This document shows, one piece after another, positions 1 to 5,616 of a DNA stretch of 7,447 nt. This stretch comes from Candidatus Krumholzibacteriia bacterium (lineage in GTDB: Bacteria > Krumholzibacteriota > Krumholzibacteriia > LZORAL124-64-63). Positions within the stretch are counted from its first letter, which is position 1. Each line of letters starts with the position of its first letter. The stretch lies in NCBI GenBank assembly GCA_014859985.1, contig JACZKN010000558.1:1-7447 (forward strand), in the 5' to 3' direction. A program made the position numbers and the translations under genes. The notes beneath the pieces were generated by a model. It worked only from the letters and a program-made list of their open reading frames with translations, made no database searches and had not been told where the DNA came from.

Positions 1-1
1 C

Positions 2-253
2 TGGCTGGACGCGGTGGCGGTGGTCGAGCGCTACGACGCGCGGGCGGACATCGAGGCGGGCAACCACCCGTTGGGCACGGTGCTGGGGCGCGTGAAGTCC
101 CTGGGCGCGGGCGAGGGCTACCAGCTGGTGACCGGGTTCGAGCCCACGCCGCTGATCGCCAAGGCCCGGGACCTCGGGGCCGAGGCGCACACCGCCCGGG
201 AGGACGGCGGGGTGTTCGTGACGACGTTCCGGATGACGGGGGCCGAAAGCTGA
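2..253 (+). CDS. DUF2249-like protein, 3' end only
   Basis: The open frame enters from the left edge and ends at TGA 251-253, so only about 83 C-terminal residues are visible. The visible part resembles the small DUF2249 fold, which is related to TusA-type sulfur carriers. It has a DAR motif followed by an HPL segment, a 'LGAGEGYQLV' strand, an 'FEPTPLIAKARDLG' strand-helix and a C-terminal 'GGVFVTTFRM' strand. GTG codons at 14 and 20 could serve as starts, but the frame is open upstream of both. DUF2249 domains also occur in tandem or fused, so the true start probably lies outside the window. The family is often found near respiratory and nitrogen-oxide genes, but no such neighbour is visible here. 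The exact function is unknown. The assignment comes from remembered family pattern, not a search. Confidence 0.6.
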   Translation, partial: WLDAVAVVERYDARADIEAGNHPLGTVLGRVKSLGAGEGYQLVTGFEPTPLIAKARDLGAEAHTAREDGGVFVTTFRMTGAES

Positions 254-256
254 CGT

Positions 257-280
257 CGTTCCGCCCGGCGGAACGTCTTT
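257..280 (+). terminator. Hairpin terminator after the DUF2249-like gene
   Basis: Three bases after the stop codon lies a perfect inverted repeat: CGTTCCGCC (257-265), one central C (266), GGCGGAACG (267-275). The real loop would use a few of the inner pairs. It is followed by TCTTT (276-280), a short and imperfect U tract. Position, stem strength and T-rich tail fit an intrinsic terminator. The right arm also contains a GGAAC box that could instead be part of a promoter for the next gene. Confidence 0.5.
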
Positions 281-297
281 GGGGCAGAATCATTCAG
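270..297 (+). promoter_or_regulatory. Possible ECF-type promoter ahead of the small Cys peptide
   Basis: GGAACGT (270-276) followed after 17 bases by TCAG (294-297) resembles the general -35/-10 layout of sigma-E-like ECF promoters (GGAACTT, about 16 bases, a TC-containing -10). Transcription would start near 303, about 40 bases before the peptide start. An ECF sigma gene lies in the same locus, which makes this suggestive. However, the box sits inside the terminator hairpin and such short matches arise by chance, so this is a weak call. Confidence 0.2.
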
Positions 298-332
298 TGG
301 CGCAAGGATGGCCTGCTCGTCTGCGCCACGGA

Positions 333-340
333 AAGGTGAG
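333..340 (+). promoter_or_regulatory. Ribosome binding site for the small Cys peptide
   Basis: AAGGTGAG ends four bases before ATG 345-347 and is a good partial match to the anti-Shine-Dalgarno sequence. It supports translation of this very short gene. It favours ATG 345 over the in-frame GTG at 336, which lies inside the site. Confidence 0.55.
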
Positions 341-344
341 CCCC

Positions 345-524
345 ATGCATGAGAAACTGCCCGATCCCGTCCCCGCCTCGGCGATCGCCGAGGAGACGGA
401 AGACAGCTGCACCTGCTCGTGCAAGGGGACGGCCACGGACGCCAACCCGGAAGGAACGGCGTCAGTGTCCAGCGACCTGTACGCAGCCGTGCACTTCGAC
501 ATTGGCAAGCCGGCAACGGAATAG
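345..524 (+). CDS. Small CxCxC peptide, candidate RiPP precursor
   Basis: This 59-residue peptide has no signal sequence or membrane segment. The N-terminal 21 residues are acidic and Pro/Ala/Glu-rich (MHEKLPDPVPASAIAEETED), like a leader. Then come three closely spaced cysteines (C22, C24, C26), followed by a Gly/Thr/Ser/Asp-rich stretch (28-44) and a hydrophobic patch around LYAAVHF (45-51). Cys-then-small-polar composition is what substrates of radical SAM/SPASM thioether-forming enzymes (sactipeptides and relatives) often show, and such an enzyme is encoded 1.5 kb away. A good ribosome binding site precedes it and an isolated terminator lies upstream, so it appears to be its own transcription unit. 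It converges on the anti-sigma-like gene, with 10 bases between the stop codons. It could instead be a small metal-binding protein or a non-coding reading frame. The precursor role is inference. Confidence 0.5.
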   Translation: MHEKLPDPVPASAIAEETEDSCTCSCKGTATDANPEGTASVSSDLYAAVHFDIGKPATE

Positions 525-557
525 GGCGCCCGGGCTAGGACCCGTCCAGGGGCGCCC
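524..557. terminator. Possible shared hairpin between convergent genes
   Basis: GGGCGCCC occurs at 524-531 and again at 550-557, separated by 18 bases. The octamer is self-complementary, so the two copies can pair as an 8-bp all-GC stem. The stem covers the end of the small peptide gene and the last codons and stop of the anti-sigma-like gene. It could slow polymerase from both sides. There is no T tract on either side, so it is not a classical intrinsic terminator. Confidence 0.3.
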
Positions 558-1284
558 CCCGCCAATGGGTGACGAGCCCTATCCCCTCCACCTCGCGGGT
601 GTAGCGGGTGACAAGCACCCGACGGCCGAGGACCGTCATGAACTCGGTGCCGCTGACGGGCACGAGCCCCTGTTCGACGGCAACCATGAAGTCCTCCCGG
701 GCTGTCTTGATGAAGCGGATCATCGCGGGCGCAGCCGCGCTATCCATTTTCTGAAGCTCGTGGCTGGTGATCACCGGTTCGCCATCGACCACAACTCGGA
801 TCTCCGCGATCAGCATCGTCGAGCCGGCGACGGTCCAGCCGTTGACGCCCACGAGGGTCCCTTCGCCGGCCGCCGTGGCCTCCTCGATCCGCTCCAGGAA
901 CTCCCGGTCCAGGGAGACGACGCTGTCGCCCACGAGCTCGCCGCCACCGACCCGCCCCCCGCGGAAAGTCGGCTCGTAGACCTTCACGCCGCGGTCCACG
1001 ACGCCGCCCGTGTCCACCAGGGCGAAATTGTCGCTGCCCACGTCGGTGAACTGGAAGGCCGCGAAGGCCACCACGACCGCGGCGGCAGCCACCACCGCCG
1101 TGCGTACGTTCTGCCGGCGATGGATCTGGAAATTGTGGGCCAGTTCCCGGTGCAGGCCGCGCTTGAACTCGTCGCGGGGCCGCCCTTCGTAGGCGCTGTC
1201 CCTCAGCAGCCGGTCCAGCATGTCGTCCGCTGACCGCCCTTCGCCGCTGCCGCCGTGCCCGTGGTCGTCGTGTTCCCGCTTCAT
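535..1284 (-). CDS. One-pass membrane protein, probable anti-sigma factor
   Basis: This 249-residue protein has a cytoplasmic N-terminal segment of about 60 residues, one membrane helix (about 61-79, VVAAAAVVVAFAAFQF) and a roughly 170-residue region that would lie outside the membrane. That is the standard architecture of membrane anti-sigma factors. Its ATG overlaps the sigma factor stop (ATGA, 1281-1284), and GGAGGGA sits eight bases upstream, so the pair is translationally coupled. The N-terminus is His-rich (HDDHGHGG, 5-12). The segment 20-50 (DMLDRLLRDSAYEGRPRDEFKRGLHREL) could be the sigma-binding helix pair. There are no cysteines, so it lacks the HxxxCxxC zinc motif of ZAS-type anti-sigma factors. 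The C-terminal region matches no family I recognise. The anti-sigma role rests on operon position and topology, not on a detected domain. Confidence 0.65.
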   Translation of the reverse strand: MKREHDDHGHGGSGEGRSADDMLDRLLRDSAYEGRPRDEFKRGLHRELAHNFQIHRRQNVRTAVVAAAAVVVAFAAFQFTDVGSDNFALVDTGGVVDRGVKVYEPTFRGGRVGGGELVGDSVVSLDREFLERIEEATAAGEGTLVGVNGWTVAGSTMLIAEIRVVVDGEPVITSHELQKMDSAAAPAMIRFIKTAREDFMVAVEQGLVPVSGTEFMTVLGRRVLVTRYTREVEGIGLVTHWRGAPLDGS

Positions 1285-1892
1285 GCCGAGTCCCTCCGCC
1301 GCTTCGCATCCGCCCCGGCGGGGTCGTCCGTCGCCGGATCCCCGTCCTCACCCAACAGCAGCTTCCGCACTCTCAAGCGGCCCCGGCGCAGCCGCGTCTT
1401 GACCGTCGTCGGGTTCATGCCGACCACCGCCGCGATCTGCGGCACCGTCAGCCCTTCCCAGTAGTGCAGGAGCAGGATCTCCTGCGTGCTCGCCTCCAGC
1501 TGGGCCACCGCCGTGCGCACCGACTGCTGCTCTTCCGTCAGCACCACCTGGGCCAGCGGGTTGAGCCGCGGATCGGCCAGGGCGGTCTCCGTATTGCTCA
1601 ACCTGGCTTCCCGCACCAGCCGCCGCGCCTGCATCCGCACCAGGTTCTGGGCGATGCGGTACAGGTACGCGCCAAACGTAACCCCCTGCCACCGGAACCG
1701 GATCAGGCTGCGCTGCGCCTGCAGGAAGGTCTCGGCGGTCAGGTCCTCGGCCGTGGCATGGTCCAGCGTGCGGCGCAGGCAGTAGCGGTAGATCGCATCG
1801 CAGTACTTGTCGTAGAACCGGTCGAATGCCTGCGGGTCAAGCCGGGCCAGCACCATCCAGCGTTTCTCGATATCCAGTTCGCCGTCGCTCAC
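1281..1892 (-). CDS. ECF-family RNA polymerase sigma factor
   Basis: This 203-residue protein has the two-domain ECF layout. Region 2 spans about 21-88, with DPQAFDRFYDKYCDAIYRYCLRR-type core-binding residues, the AEDLTAETFLQA segment (48-59) and the FGAYLYRIAQNLV segment (73-85) of the -10-recognition helix. Region 4 spans about 122-178, with the helix-turn-helix LTVPQIAAVVGMNPTTVKTRLRRGRLRVRKLL (148-179). A charged tail follows (181-203). It would direct RNA polymerase to a small regulon and be held inactive by the overlapping downstream membrane protein. The start is GTG 1892-1890, with a modest GGTGA four bases upstream. An internal ATG 12 codons later is possible but would trim the conserved N-terminus. 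The gene follows the radical SAM gene on the same strand by 98 bases and may be partly co-transcribed with it. Confidence 0.92.
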   Translation of the reverse strand: MSDGELDIEKRWMVLARLDPQAFDRFYDKYCDAIYRYCLRRTLDHATAEDLTAETFLQAQRSLIRFRWQGVTFGAYLYRIAQNLVRMQARRLVREARLSNTETALADPRLNPLAQVVLTEEQQSVRTAVAQLEASTQEILLLHYWEGLTVPQIAAVVGMNPTTVKTRLRRGRLRVRKLLLGEDGDPATDDPAGADAKRRRDSA

Positions 1893-1990
1893 GGGATCAC
1901 CGGCCGGTATCCGGGCGGCGACGTGTGATCATCTGCATAATGCGGCTCCCGCCGAAAGGATTCAGGGTTTCCGGAAAATTCACGATCGAT

Positions 1991-3463
1991 CTACTCCAGC
2001 CGCGAGCCGGCCACGAAGGCCAGCGCGTCGGGATGATGTTGCTGCAAGGACACTTGCAGGTCAAGCAGGTCGGCGGCCTGGGCCTGCGCCGCCCGGCAGG
2101 ATTCCGCCGCGCCGCCCGTCGCGACCAGCGCCGTGAAGCAGGCCCGGCAGAGCCGCCGGGCCCAGCAGGTGCGGCAGCGGTCGCCCAGGGCCGCCAGCAG
2201 ATCCTCGTGCAGCCGCCGCAGGGCCGAAGGATCGATCCCCTGGTCCAGGTCGCCGATCGCCTGCCCCGGTCCTACCCGCTCGCACGGCCGCAGAGTGCCG
2301 TCTGGCGCCACGAAGAGACGGCGCAAGCCCGGCCGGCAGGATCCCGTGGGGAAGCCCGGCCCGGGCTCGGGTCCGCGGCGCCGGTGGTGCCAGCGGACCA
2401 GGCCGTCGTCCCAGAGATCGGCCAGGGCCCGGGGCAGATCCCGGCGCCGGCCTGCCGCCATGGCCGCGGCATATTGCCCGCGCGCCTCGTTGCGGCCCGC
2501 CAGCCACAAAAGGGGCAAGGCCCGGGGTTCGCACCGCTGGGCAGCCCGCGTGCCAGCCAGGTTGGCGGTGTTCAGCCGCACGACCGGCGTGATGCCGATG
2601 CCCAGTTCCCGGTACAGGGGGAAGTCGTCGAACCAGGCCGCGACCTCGGCGAAAGCGAACGGCGGCCCCACGGTGGCGACGAAGCGCAGGCGGCGGGCGG
2701 CGCCCGGGTCCACGGCCAGCAGGCGGCGCAGGCCGGCCATCACCGAAGCGTGGGTGGGCCCGCCCCGGGCGTCGCGCCGCCAGCGGTCGTGCAGGTGGGC
2801 CGGCCCGTCCAGGCTGACTTGCAGCTCCAGGCCGAGTTCGGCGATCACCCGCACCTTGGCCTCGTCCAGCAGCGTGGCGTTGGTGTCCAGGCAGAGCCGC
2901 ACCTGCCGGCCGCCGGGCGCGGCGCGGGCCGTCCGGGCCACCGCCTCGACCACCGGGAAGTGGAGCAAGGGCTCGCCCCCGTGGAATGACACGGTGCGCC
3001 GGGACGCGCCCACCGAGTGGGAGGCGAAGAACGCCCACGCCTGCCGCGCCGTGGCCTCGCTCATGACGTTGCCAGCCTCGTGGTCCTGGGGGCAGTAGAG
3101 GCAGCGCAGGTTGCAACGCTCGGACAGGCCCAGGACCAGGTGCGACAGCTTCGTCTGCGCGTCCCGCACGAGCGCGTCCAGGTCGGCCAGGGCGGCCGGC
3201 GGTCCGGCCAGGGCGAACAGCCCCTCGTCGGCGCGGGCCCGGCGGATCTCCGCGAGGGCGCGCCGGACGTCGGCGCCGGGAAGTTCGCCGGCCAGGCGGG
3301 CCATCAATTCGGCGTCGTTGTCCCGGCCGAACAGCGGCAGCGCCGCGCCGAGAACGGGATCGACGGCAAGCAGCGCGTTCTGCGCCGTGTCGTACCAGAC
3401 GGGCGGACCATCGGCCCCGGCGCAGAGGCGCCCCAGGGATACGGATGCGGCGGGACCGGGCAT
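1991..3463 (-). CDS. Radical SAM/SPASM peptide maturase-like enzyme
   Basis: This 490-residue protein has three parts. Residues about 22-85 look like a PqqD/RRE-type winged-helix segment (WYDTAQNALLAVD through DEGLFAL), the module that grips leader peptides in many RiPP maturases. The radical SAM barrel follows, with CNLRCLYC (C117, C121, C124) binding the [4Fe-4S]-SAM cluster and FHGGEPLL (160-167) the SAM-contact motif. The C-terminal SPASM domain has C376, C394, C430, C433, C439, C442 and C456, enough for auxiliary clusters. Known relatives (anaerobic sulfatase maturases, sactisynthases, PqqE) use 5'-deoxyadenosyl radical chemistry to form thioether, carbon-carbon or other links on peptides. 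The frame stays open further upstream (to 3583), but ATG 3463 follows GGGGGAGGT and begins just before the conserved N-terminus. It is divergent from the aminotransferase. The substrate is unknown. The Cys-rich peptide at 345-524 is the only candidate in view. Confidence 0.88.
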   Translation of the reverse strand: MPGPAASVSLGRLCAGADGPPVWYDTAQNALLAVDPVLGAALPLFGRDNDAELMARLAGELPGADVRRALAEIRRARADEGLFALAGPPAALADLDALVRDAQTKLSHLVLGLSERCNLRCLYCPQDHEAGNVMSEATARQAWAFFASHSVGASRRTVSFHGGEPLLHFPVVEAVARTARAAPGGRQVRLCLDTNATLLDEAKVRVIAELGLELQVSLDGPAHLHDRWRRDARGGPTHASVMAGLRRLLAVDPGAARRLRFVATVGPPFAFAEVAAWFDDFPLYRELGIGITPVVRLNTANLAGTRAAQRCEPRALPLLWLAGRNEARGQYAAAMAAGRRRDLPRALADLWDDGLVRWHHRRRGPEPGPGFPTGSCRPGLRRLFVAPDGTLRPCERVGPGQAIGDLDQGIDPSALRRLHEDLLAALGDRCRTCWARRLCRACFTALVATGGAAESCRAAQAQAADLLDLQVSLQQHHPDALAFVAGSRLE

Positions 3464-3474
3464 GACGGGCGGGA

Positions 3475-3483
3475 ACCTCCCCC
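3475..3483 (-). promoter_or_regulatory. Ribosome binding site setting the maturase start
   Basis: On the minus strand GGGGGAGGT ends 11 bases before ATG 3463-3461. The spacing is longer than ideal. The other in-frame start codons upstream (for example the ATG 21 codons earlier) have no comparable site, so this decides the start choice. Confidence 0.45.
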
Positions 3484-3518
3484 GGTGGGATCCGCCGGTA
3501 AGGCGGACTCCATGCACC

Positions 3519-3527
3519 ATGATACCA
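3519..3527 (-). promoter_or_regulatory. Candidate extended -10 promoter for the maturase
   Basis: The minus strand reads TGG-TATCAT, an extended -10 (TGnTATAAT) with five of six hexamer matches. Transcription would start near 3512, about 50 bases before ATG 3463. No good -35 lies at the right distance, which extended -10 promoters can tolerate. Confidence 0.35.
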
Positions 3528-3569
3528 TGGCACCACGGGCCGCGGGACGTGCATCGCCGCGCCCAGGAT

Positions 3570-3598
3570 TTGATCTTCCCCACTCATCCGCGTAACGT
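3570..3598 (+). promoter_or_regulatory. Candidate promoter for the aminotransferase operon
   Basis: TTGATC (3570-3575) and TAACGT (3593-3598) are separated by 17 bases. The -35 matches four of six and the -10 only three of six positions. A start near 3605 would give a leader of about 33 bases before ATG 3638. It sits in the divergent gap where a promoter is expected, but the match is weak. Confidence 0.25.
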
Positions 3599-3637
3599 TG
3601 CGGCGGTCCCCCGCCACCTTGTCCGCCGAGGTCCGCC

Positions 3638-4810
3638 ATGGACGACCTGATCTGGTATCCCGGCCACGAGCTCATCCTCCGTTCCATCGTCCGCGCCGAG
3701 GGCCCCTGGGTCTTCGACGCGGCCGGCCGCCGCTGGCTGGACCTCGAGTCCGGGGTCTGGGCAGCCTCGGTGGGGCAGACCCACCCGCGGGTGGCCGCCG
3801 CCCTGCGCGACCAGTTCGCGGCCATCGCCCACACGGGGTTCAACTACACGGCGCCGGTGGTGGGCGAGGCGGCCGCGGCCGTCCTGCGGGTGCTGGACCT
3901 GGGCGAGGGCGCGCGCTGCACGCTGCTGTGCTCGGGTTCCGAAGCGGTGGAATACTGCGTGCGGGTCGTGTCGGGGCTGCTGCCCCGCCCGCGCCTCTTG
4001 ACCATGGCCGACTCCTACTTCGGCGCCTACGGCGCGGCCCACGGCCGGCCCGCCGACCGCTGGACCACCTTCGACTGGTTCGGCTGCGAGGGTTGCCCCG
4101 CGGACAAGCCGTGCGACGCCACCTGCGAGCGCTTCGCCACCATCCCCCTGGCCGAGACCGGCGCGTTCGTGCTGGAACCCGGCAGCTCGTCCGGGTTCGT
4201 GCGCTTCCCGCCGGCCAAGCTGGTCGAGGCCATCGCCCAGGCGGTGCAGGCGGCCGGCGGCTTCGTCGTGGTCAACGAGGTCACCACGGGGGTGGGCCGC
4301 ACCGGGCGCTGGTTCGGCTACCGGCACTACGGGATCGTCCCGGACGCCGTGGCCCTGGGCAAGGGGATCGGCGGCGGCTACCCGGTGGCGGTGGCGGCGC
4401 TCGGGCCGCGGGTGGCGGCCAGGCTGGCCGGGCCGCCGGCTTACGCCCAGTCCCACCAGAACGACCCGCTGGGCGCGGCGGTGCTGCTGGCGGTGCTCGG
4501 CGTGATCGAGGACGAGGGGCTGATCGCGCGGGGGGCGGCGGTGGGAGCGCGGTTGGCGGCAGGGCTGGCCGCGTTGCCCTGGCCGGCGGGCGAGGTCCCC
4601 GCGATGCGGTCCCGGGGCGCCATGCTGGCCGTTGACCTTGCGGGCGGACCGGCGCAGGCTGTGCGGGTGCATCGGGCACTGCTCGATGGCGGGTACATCG
4701 TGGGCTTGCGACCCGGGACCGCGACCTTGCGGCTGGATCCGCCGTTGGGCCTGGGCGACGAACAGGTGGACACGTTCCTGGCGACGTTTTCCGGTATCCT
4801 CCGAACCTAG
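3638..4810 (+). CDS. Class III-fold PLP aminotransferase with four-Cys insert
   Basis: This 390-residue protein has the length and layout of class III (ornithine/GABA/acetylornithine-type) aminotransferases. It shows an N-terminal WVFDAAGRRWLDLESGVWAAS substrate/dimer segment, SGSEAVEYCVRV (99-110) for the PLP phosphate, SYFGAYG (126-132) where relatives often have SYHG, VVNEVTTGVGRTG (211-223), and LGKGIGGGYPV (240-250) with K242 as the Schiff-base lysine. Two features are odd. N213 replaces the Asp that normally binds the pyridine nitrogen of PLP. Residues 150-163 also insert four cysteines (C150, C153, C159, C163; C-x2-C-x5-C-x3-C), suggesting a metal or Fe-S site or a redox role. GAGGT lies five bases before ATG. 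The gene is divergent from the radical SAM maturase and is followed 31 bases later by a membrane protein gene. It may modify a peptide or make an amino-acid-like small molecule. The substrate is not evident from sequence. Confidence 0.85.
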   Translation: MDDLIWYPGHELILRSIVRAEGPWVFDAAGRRWLDLESGVWAASVGQTHPRVAAALRDQFAAIAHTGFNYTAPVVGEAAAAVLRVLDLGEGARCTLLCSGSEAVEYCVRVVSGLLPRPRLLTMADSYFGAYGAAHGRPADRWTTFDWFGCEGCPADKPCDATCERFATIPLAETGAFVLEPGSSSGFVRFPPAKLVEAIAQAVQAAGGFVVVNEVTTGVGRTGRWFGYRHYGIVPDAVALGKGIGGGYPVAVAALGPRVAARLAGPPAYAQSHQNDPLGAAVLLAVLGVIEDEGLIARGAAVGARLAAGLAALPWPAGEVPAMRSRGAMLAVDLAGGPAQAVRVHRALLDGGYIVGLRPGTATLRLDPPLGLGDEQVDTFLATFSGILRT

Positions 4811-4826
4811 GATCCGCGGCTGTACC

Positions 4827-4834
4827 GAGGAGGT
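4827..4834 (+). promoter_or_regulatory. Ribosome binding site of the membrane protein gene
   Basis: GAGGAGGT lies seven bases before ATG 4842-4844. This strong site fixes the start, although the same frame is open as far back as an ATG at 4632 inside the aminotransferase gene. Confidence 0.75.
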
Positions 4835-4841
4835 CGAGCCC

Positions 4842-5498
4842 ATGGCATTCACGCGGACCGCACGGCGGCTCGGGCTCAGCGCGGCGATCGCCGCCGTGGT
4901 CCTGCAGATCGCCTACGCCGCCGTCCTGGGTCTGGGGCTGCTCACCCTGCCCTCCCCGGACGAACCCATCGGCGAGCCGCTGCTCTCGGTCCTCGAGATC
5001 CTGATCCTCCTCATGATGCCGGCGCTGGTCGTCCTCATGGTCGCGGTCCACGCCTGGGCGCCGGTTGCGTCCCGGGCGCTGGCGCTGGCCGCGCTCGCCT
5101 TCATGGTCCTCGTGGCCGGCGTGACCTGCGGCGTCCACTTCGTCATCCTGACCTTGGGCCGGCAGCCTGCCTTTGCCGGCGAGCCCTGGCAGCCGCTGGT
5201 CCTGTCCTTCCGCTGGCCGTCGGTGGTGTACGCCCTGGACATCCTGGCCTGGGACGTCTTCTTCCCCCTGGCGATGTTCCTGGCCGCGCCGGTCTTCGCG
5301 GGCGGCGGGTTGGCCGGATGGATCCGCCGCCTGATGGTCACGAGCGGCCTGCTGAGCCTGGCCGGCCTGGCCGGGGTCGCGACGGGGGACATGCAGCTGC
5401 GCAACGTGGGCATCGTCGGTTACGTGGGCGTGTTCGTGGTGGTCGCCGCGCTGCTGGCGGTGCTGTTCAAACGGACCGCGCCTTCCCCCGGGGGATGA
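4842..5498 (+). CDS. Conserved six-pass membrane protein of unknown function
   Basis: This 218-residue protein is dominated by hydrophobic segments at about 10-36, 47-72, 78-105, 127-152, 163-181 and 188-209, giving six predicted membrane helices. Polar residues within the bundle stand out: HF at 99-100, RWPSVVYALDILAWDVFF (124-141) and GDMQLRNVGIVGY (182-194). I remember the last two as conserved in a family of uncharacterised bacterial membrane proteins, but I cannot name a domain. The start is fixed by GAGGAGGT seven bases upstream. It follows the aminotransferase by 31 bases on the same strand and is probably co-transcribed, so it could transport or sense the product of that pathway. That link is inference. 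The coding end contains CCCCCGGGGG, and the AT-rich gap begins just after the stop. Confidence 0.82.
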   Translation: MAFTRTARRLGLSAAIAAVVLQIAYAAVLGLGLLTLPSPDEPIGEPLLSVLEILILLMMPALVVLMVAVHAWAPVASRALALAALAFMVLVAGVTCGVHFVILTLGRQPAFAGEPWQPLVLSFRWPSVVYALDILAWDVFFPLAMFLAAPVFAGGGLAGWIRRLMVTSGLLSLAGLAGVATGDMQLRNVGIVGYVGVFVVVAALLAVLFKRTAPSPGG

Positions 5499-5505
5499 AA
5501 CGCCT

Positions 5506-5520
5506 ATAACTGACAGTTAT
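5506..5520. repeat. Perfect 15-bp palindrome, possible operator
   Basis: ATAACTG-A-CAGTTAT has seven-base arms around one central base. It sits just after the membrane protein stop, about 100 bases upstream of the MerR-like gene, in an AT-rich stretch that contrasts with its GC-rich surroundings. A related imperfect dyad, ATAC-T-GTAT, lies at 5543-5551, and an ACTGTC half site is at 5594-5599 within the promoter. These could be binding sites for the adjacent regulator. The palindrome is too short and tail-less to be a convincing terminator. Confidence 0.4.
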
Positions 5521-5581
5521 TAAATGATATAAGAAATCCGGCATACTGTATTCACGCCAAGCAAATTTGTGGTTTTTTGTA

Positions 5582-5610
5582 TTGACACTCGCCACTGTCG
5601 CGTGTATATT
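5582..5610 (+). promoter_or_regulatory. Near-consensus sigma-70 promoter of the MerR-like gene
   Basis: A perfect TTGACA (5582-5587) is followed after exactly 17 bases by TATATT (5605-5610, five of six). The first transcribed base would fall at about 5617, which is the GTG start of the regulator, implying a leaderless or nearly leaderless mRNA. A dyad GACA (5584-5587)/TGTC (5596-5599) overlaps the -35 and spacer, a plausible autoregulatory site. The spacer is 17 bp, not the 19-20 bp of classical MerR-activated promoters, so repression is more likely than activation by DNA twisting. Confidence 0.75.
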
Positions 5611-5616
5611 CATCCC

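Noticed and set aside
349..1233. Open frame of 294 codons on the plus strand across the anti-sigma-like gene
   Set aside because: It overlaps the better supported peptide and anti-sigma frames, lacks a ribosome binding site and has shadow-like composition.
1893..1990. Possible sigma-70 promoter for the ECF gene (minus strand CTGAAT-N17-CATTAT) and the palindrome TTTCCGGAAA at 1968-1977
   Set aside because: The -35 matches only three of six bases and the -10 four of six. The palindrome is short and could be chance. No second GGAAC-type box with a matching -10 was found for autoregulation.
3512..3595. Short plus-strand ORF (27 codons) in the divergent gap, considered as a precursor peptide next to the maturase
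   Set aside because: No ribosome binding site, no cysteines, Arg/Pro/Ala-rich composition, and it overlaps the likely promoters of both flanking genes.
3584..4852. Long open frame (422 codons) on the minus strand opposite the aminotransferase
   Set aside because: It is Arg/Pro/Gly/His-rich low-complexity sequence with no recognisable motif, and lies antisense to a gene with clear PLP motifs. Such frames are common in very GC-rich DNA.
5485..5494. CCCCCGGGGG at the end of the membrane protein gene as a terminator
   Set aside because: The stem would have no loop and there is no T tract. It lies inside the coding region.
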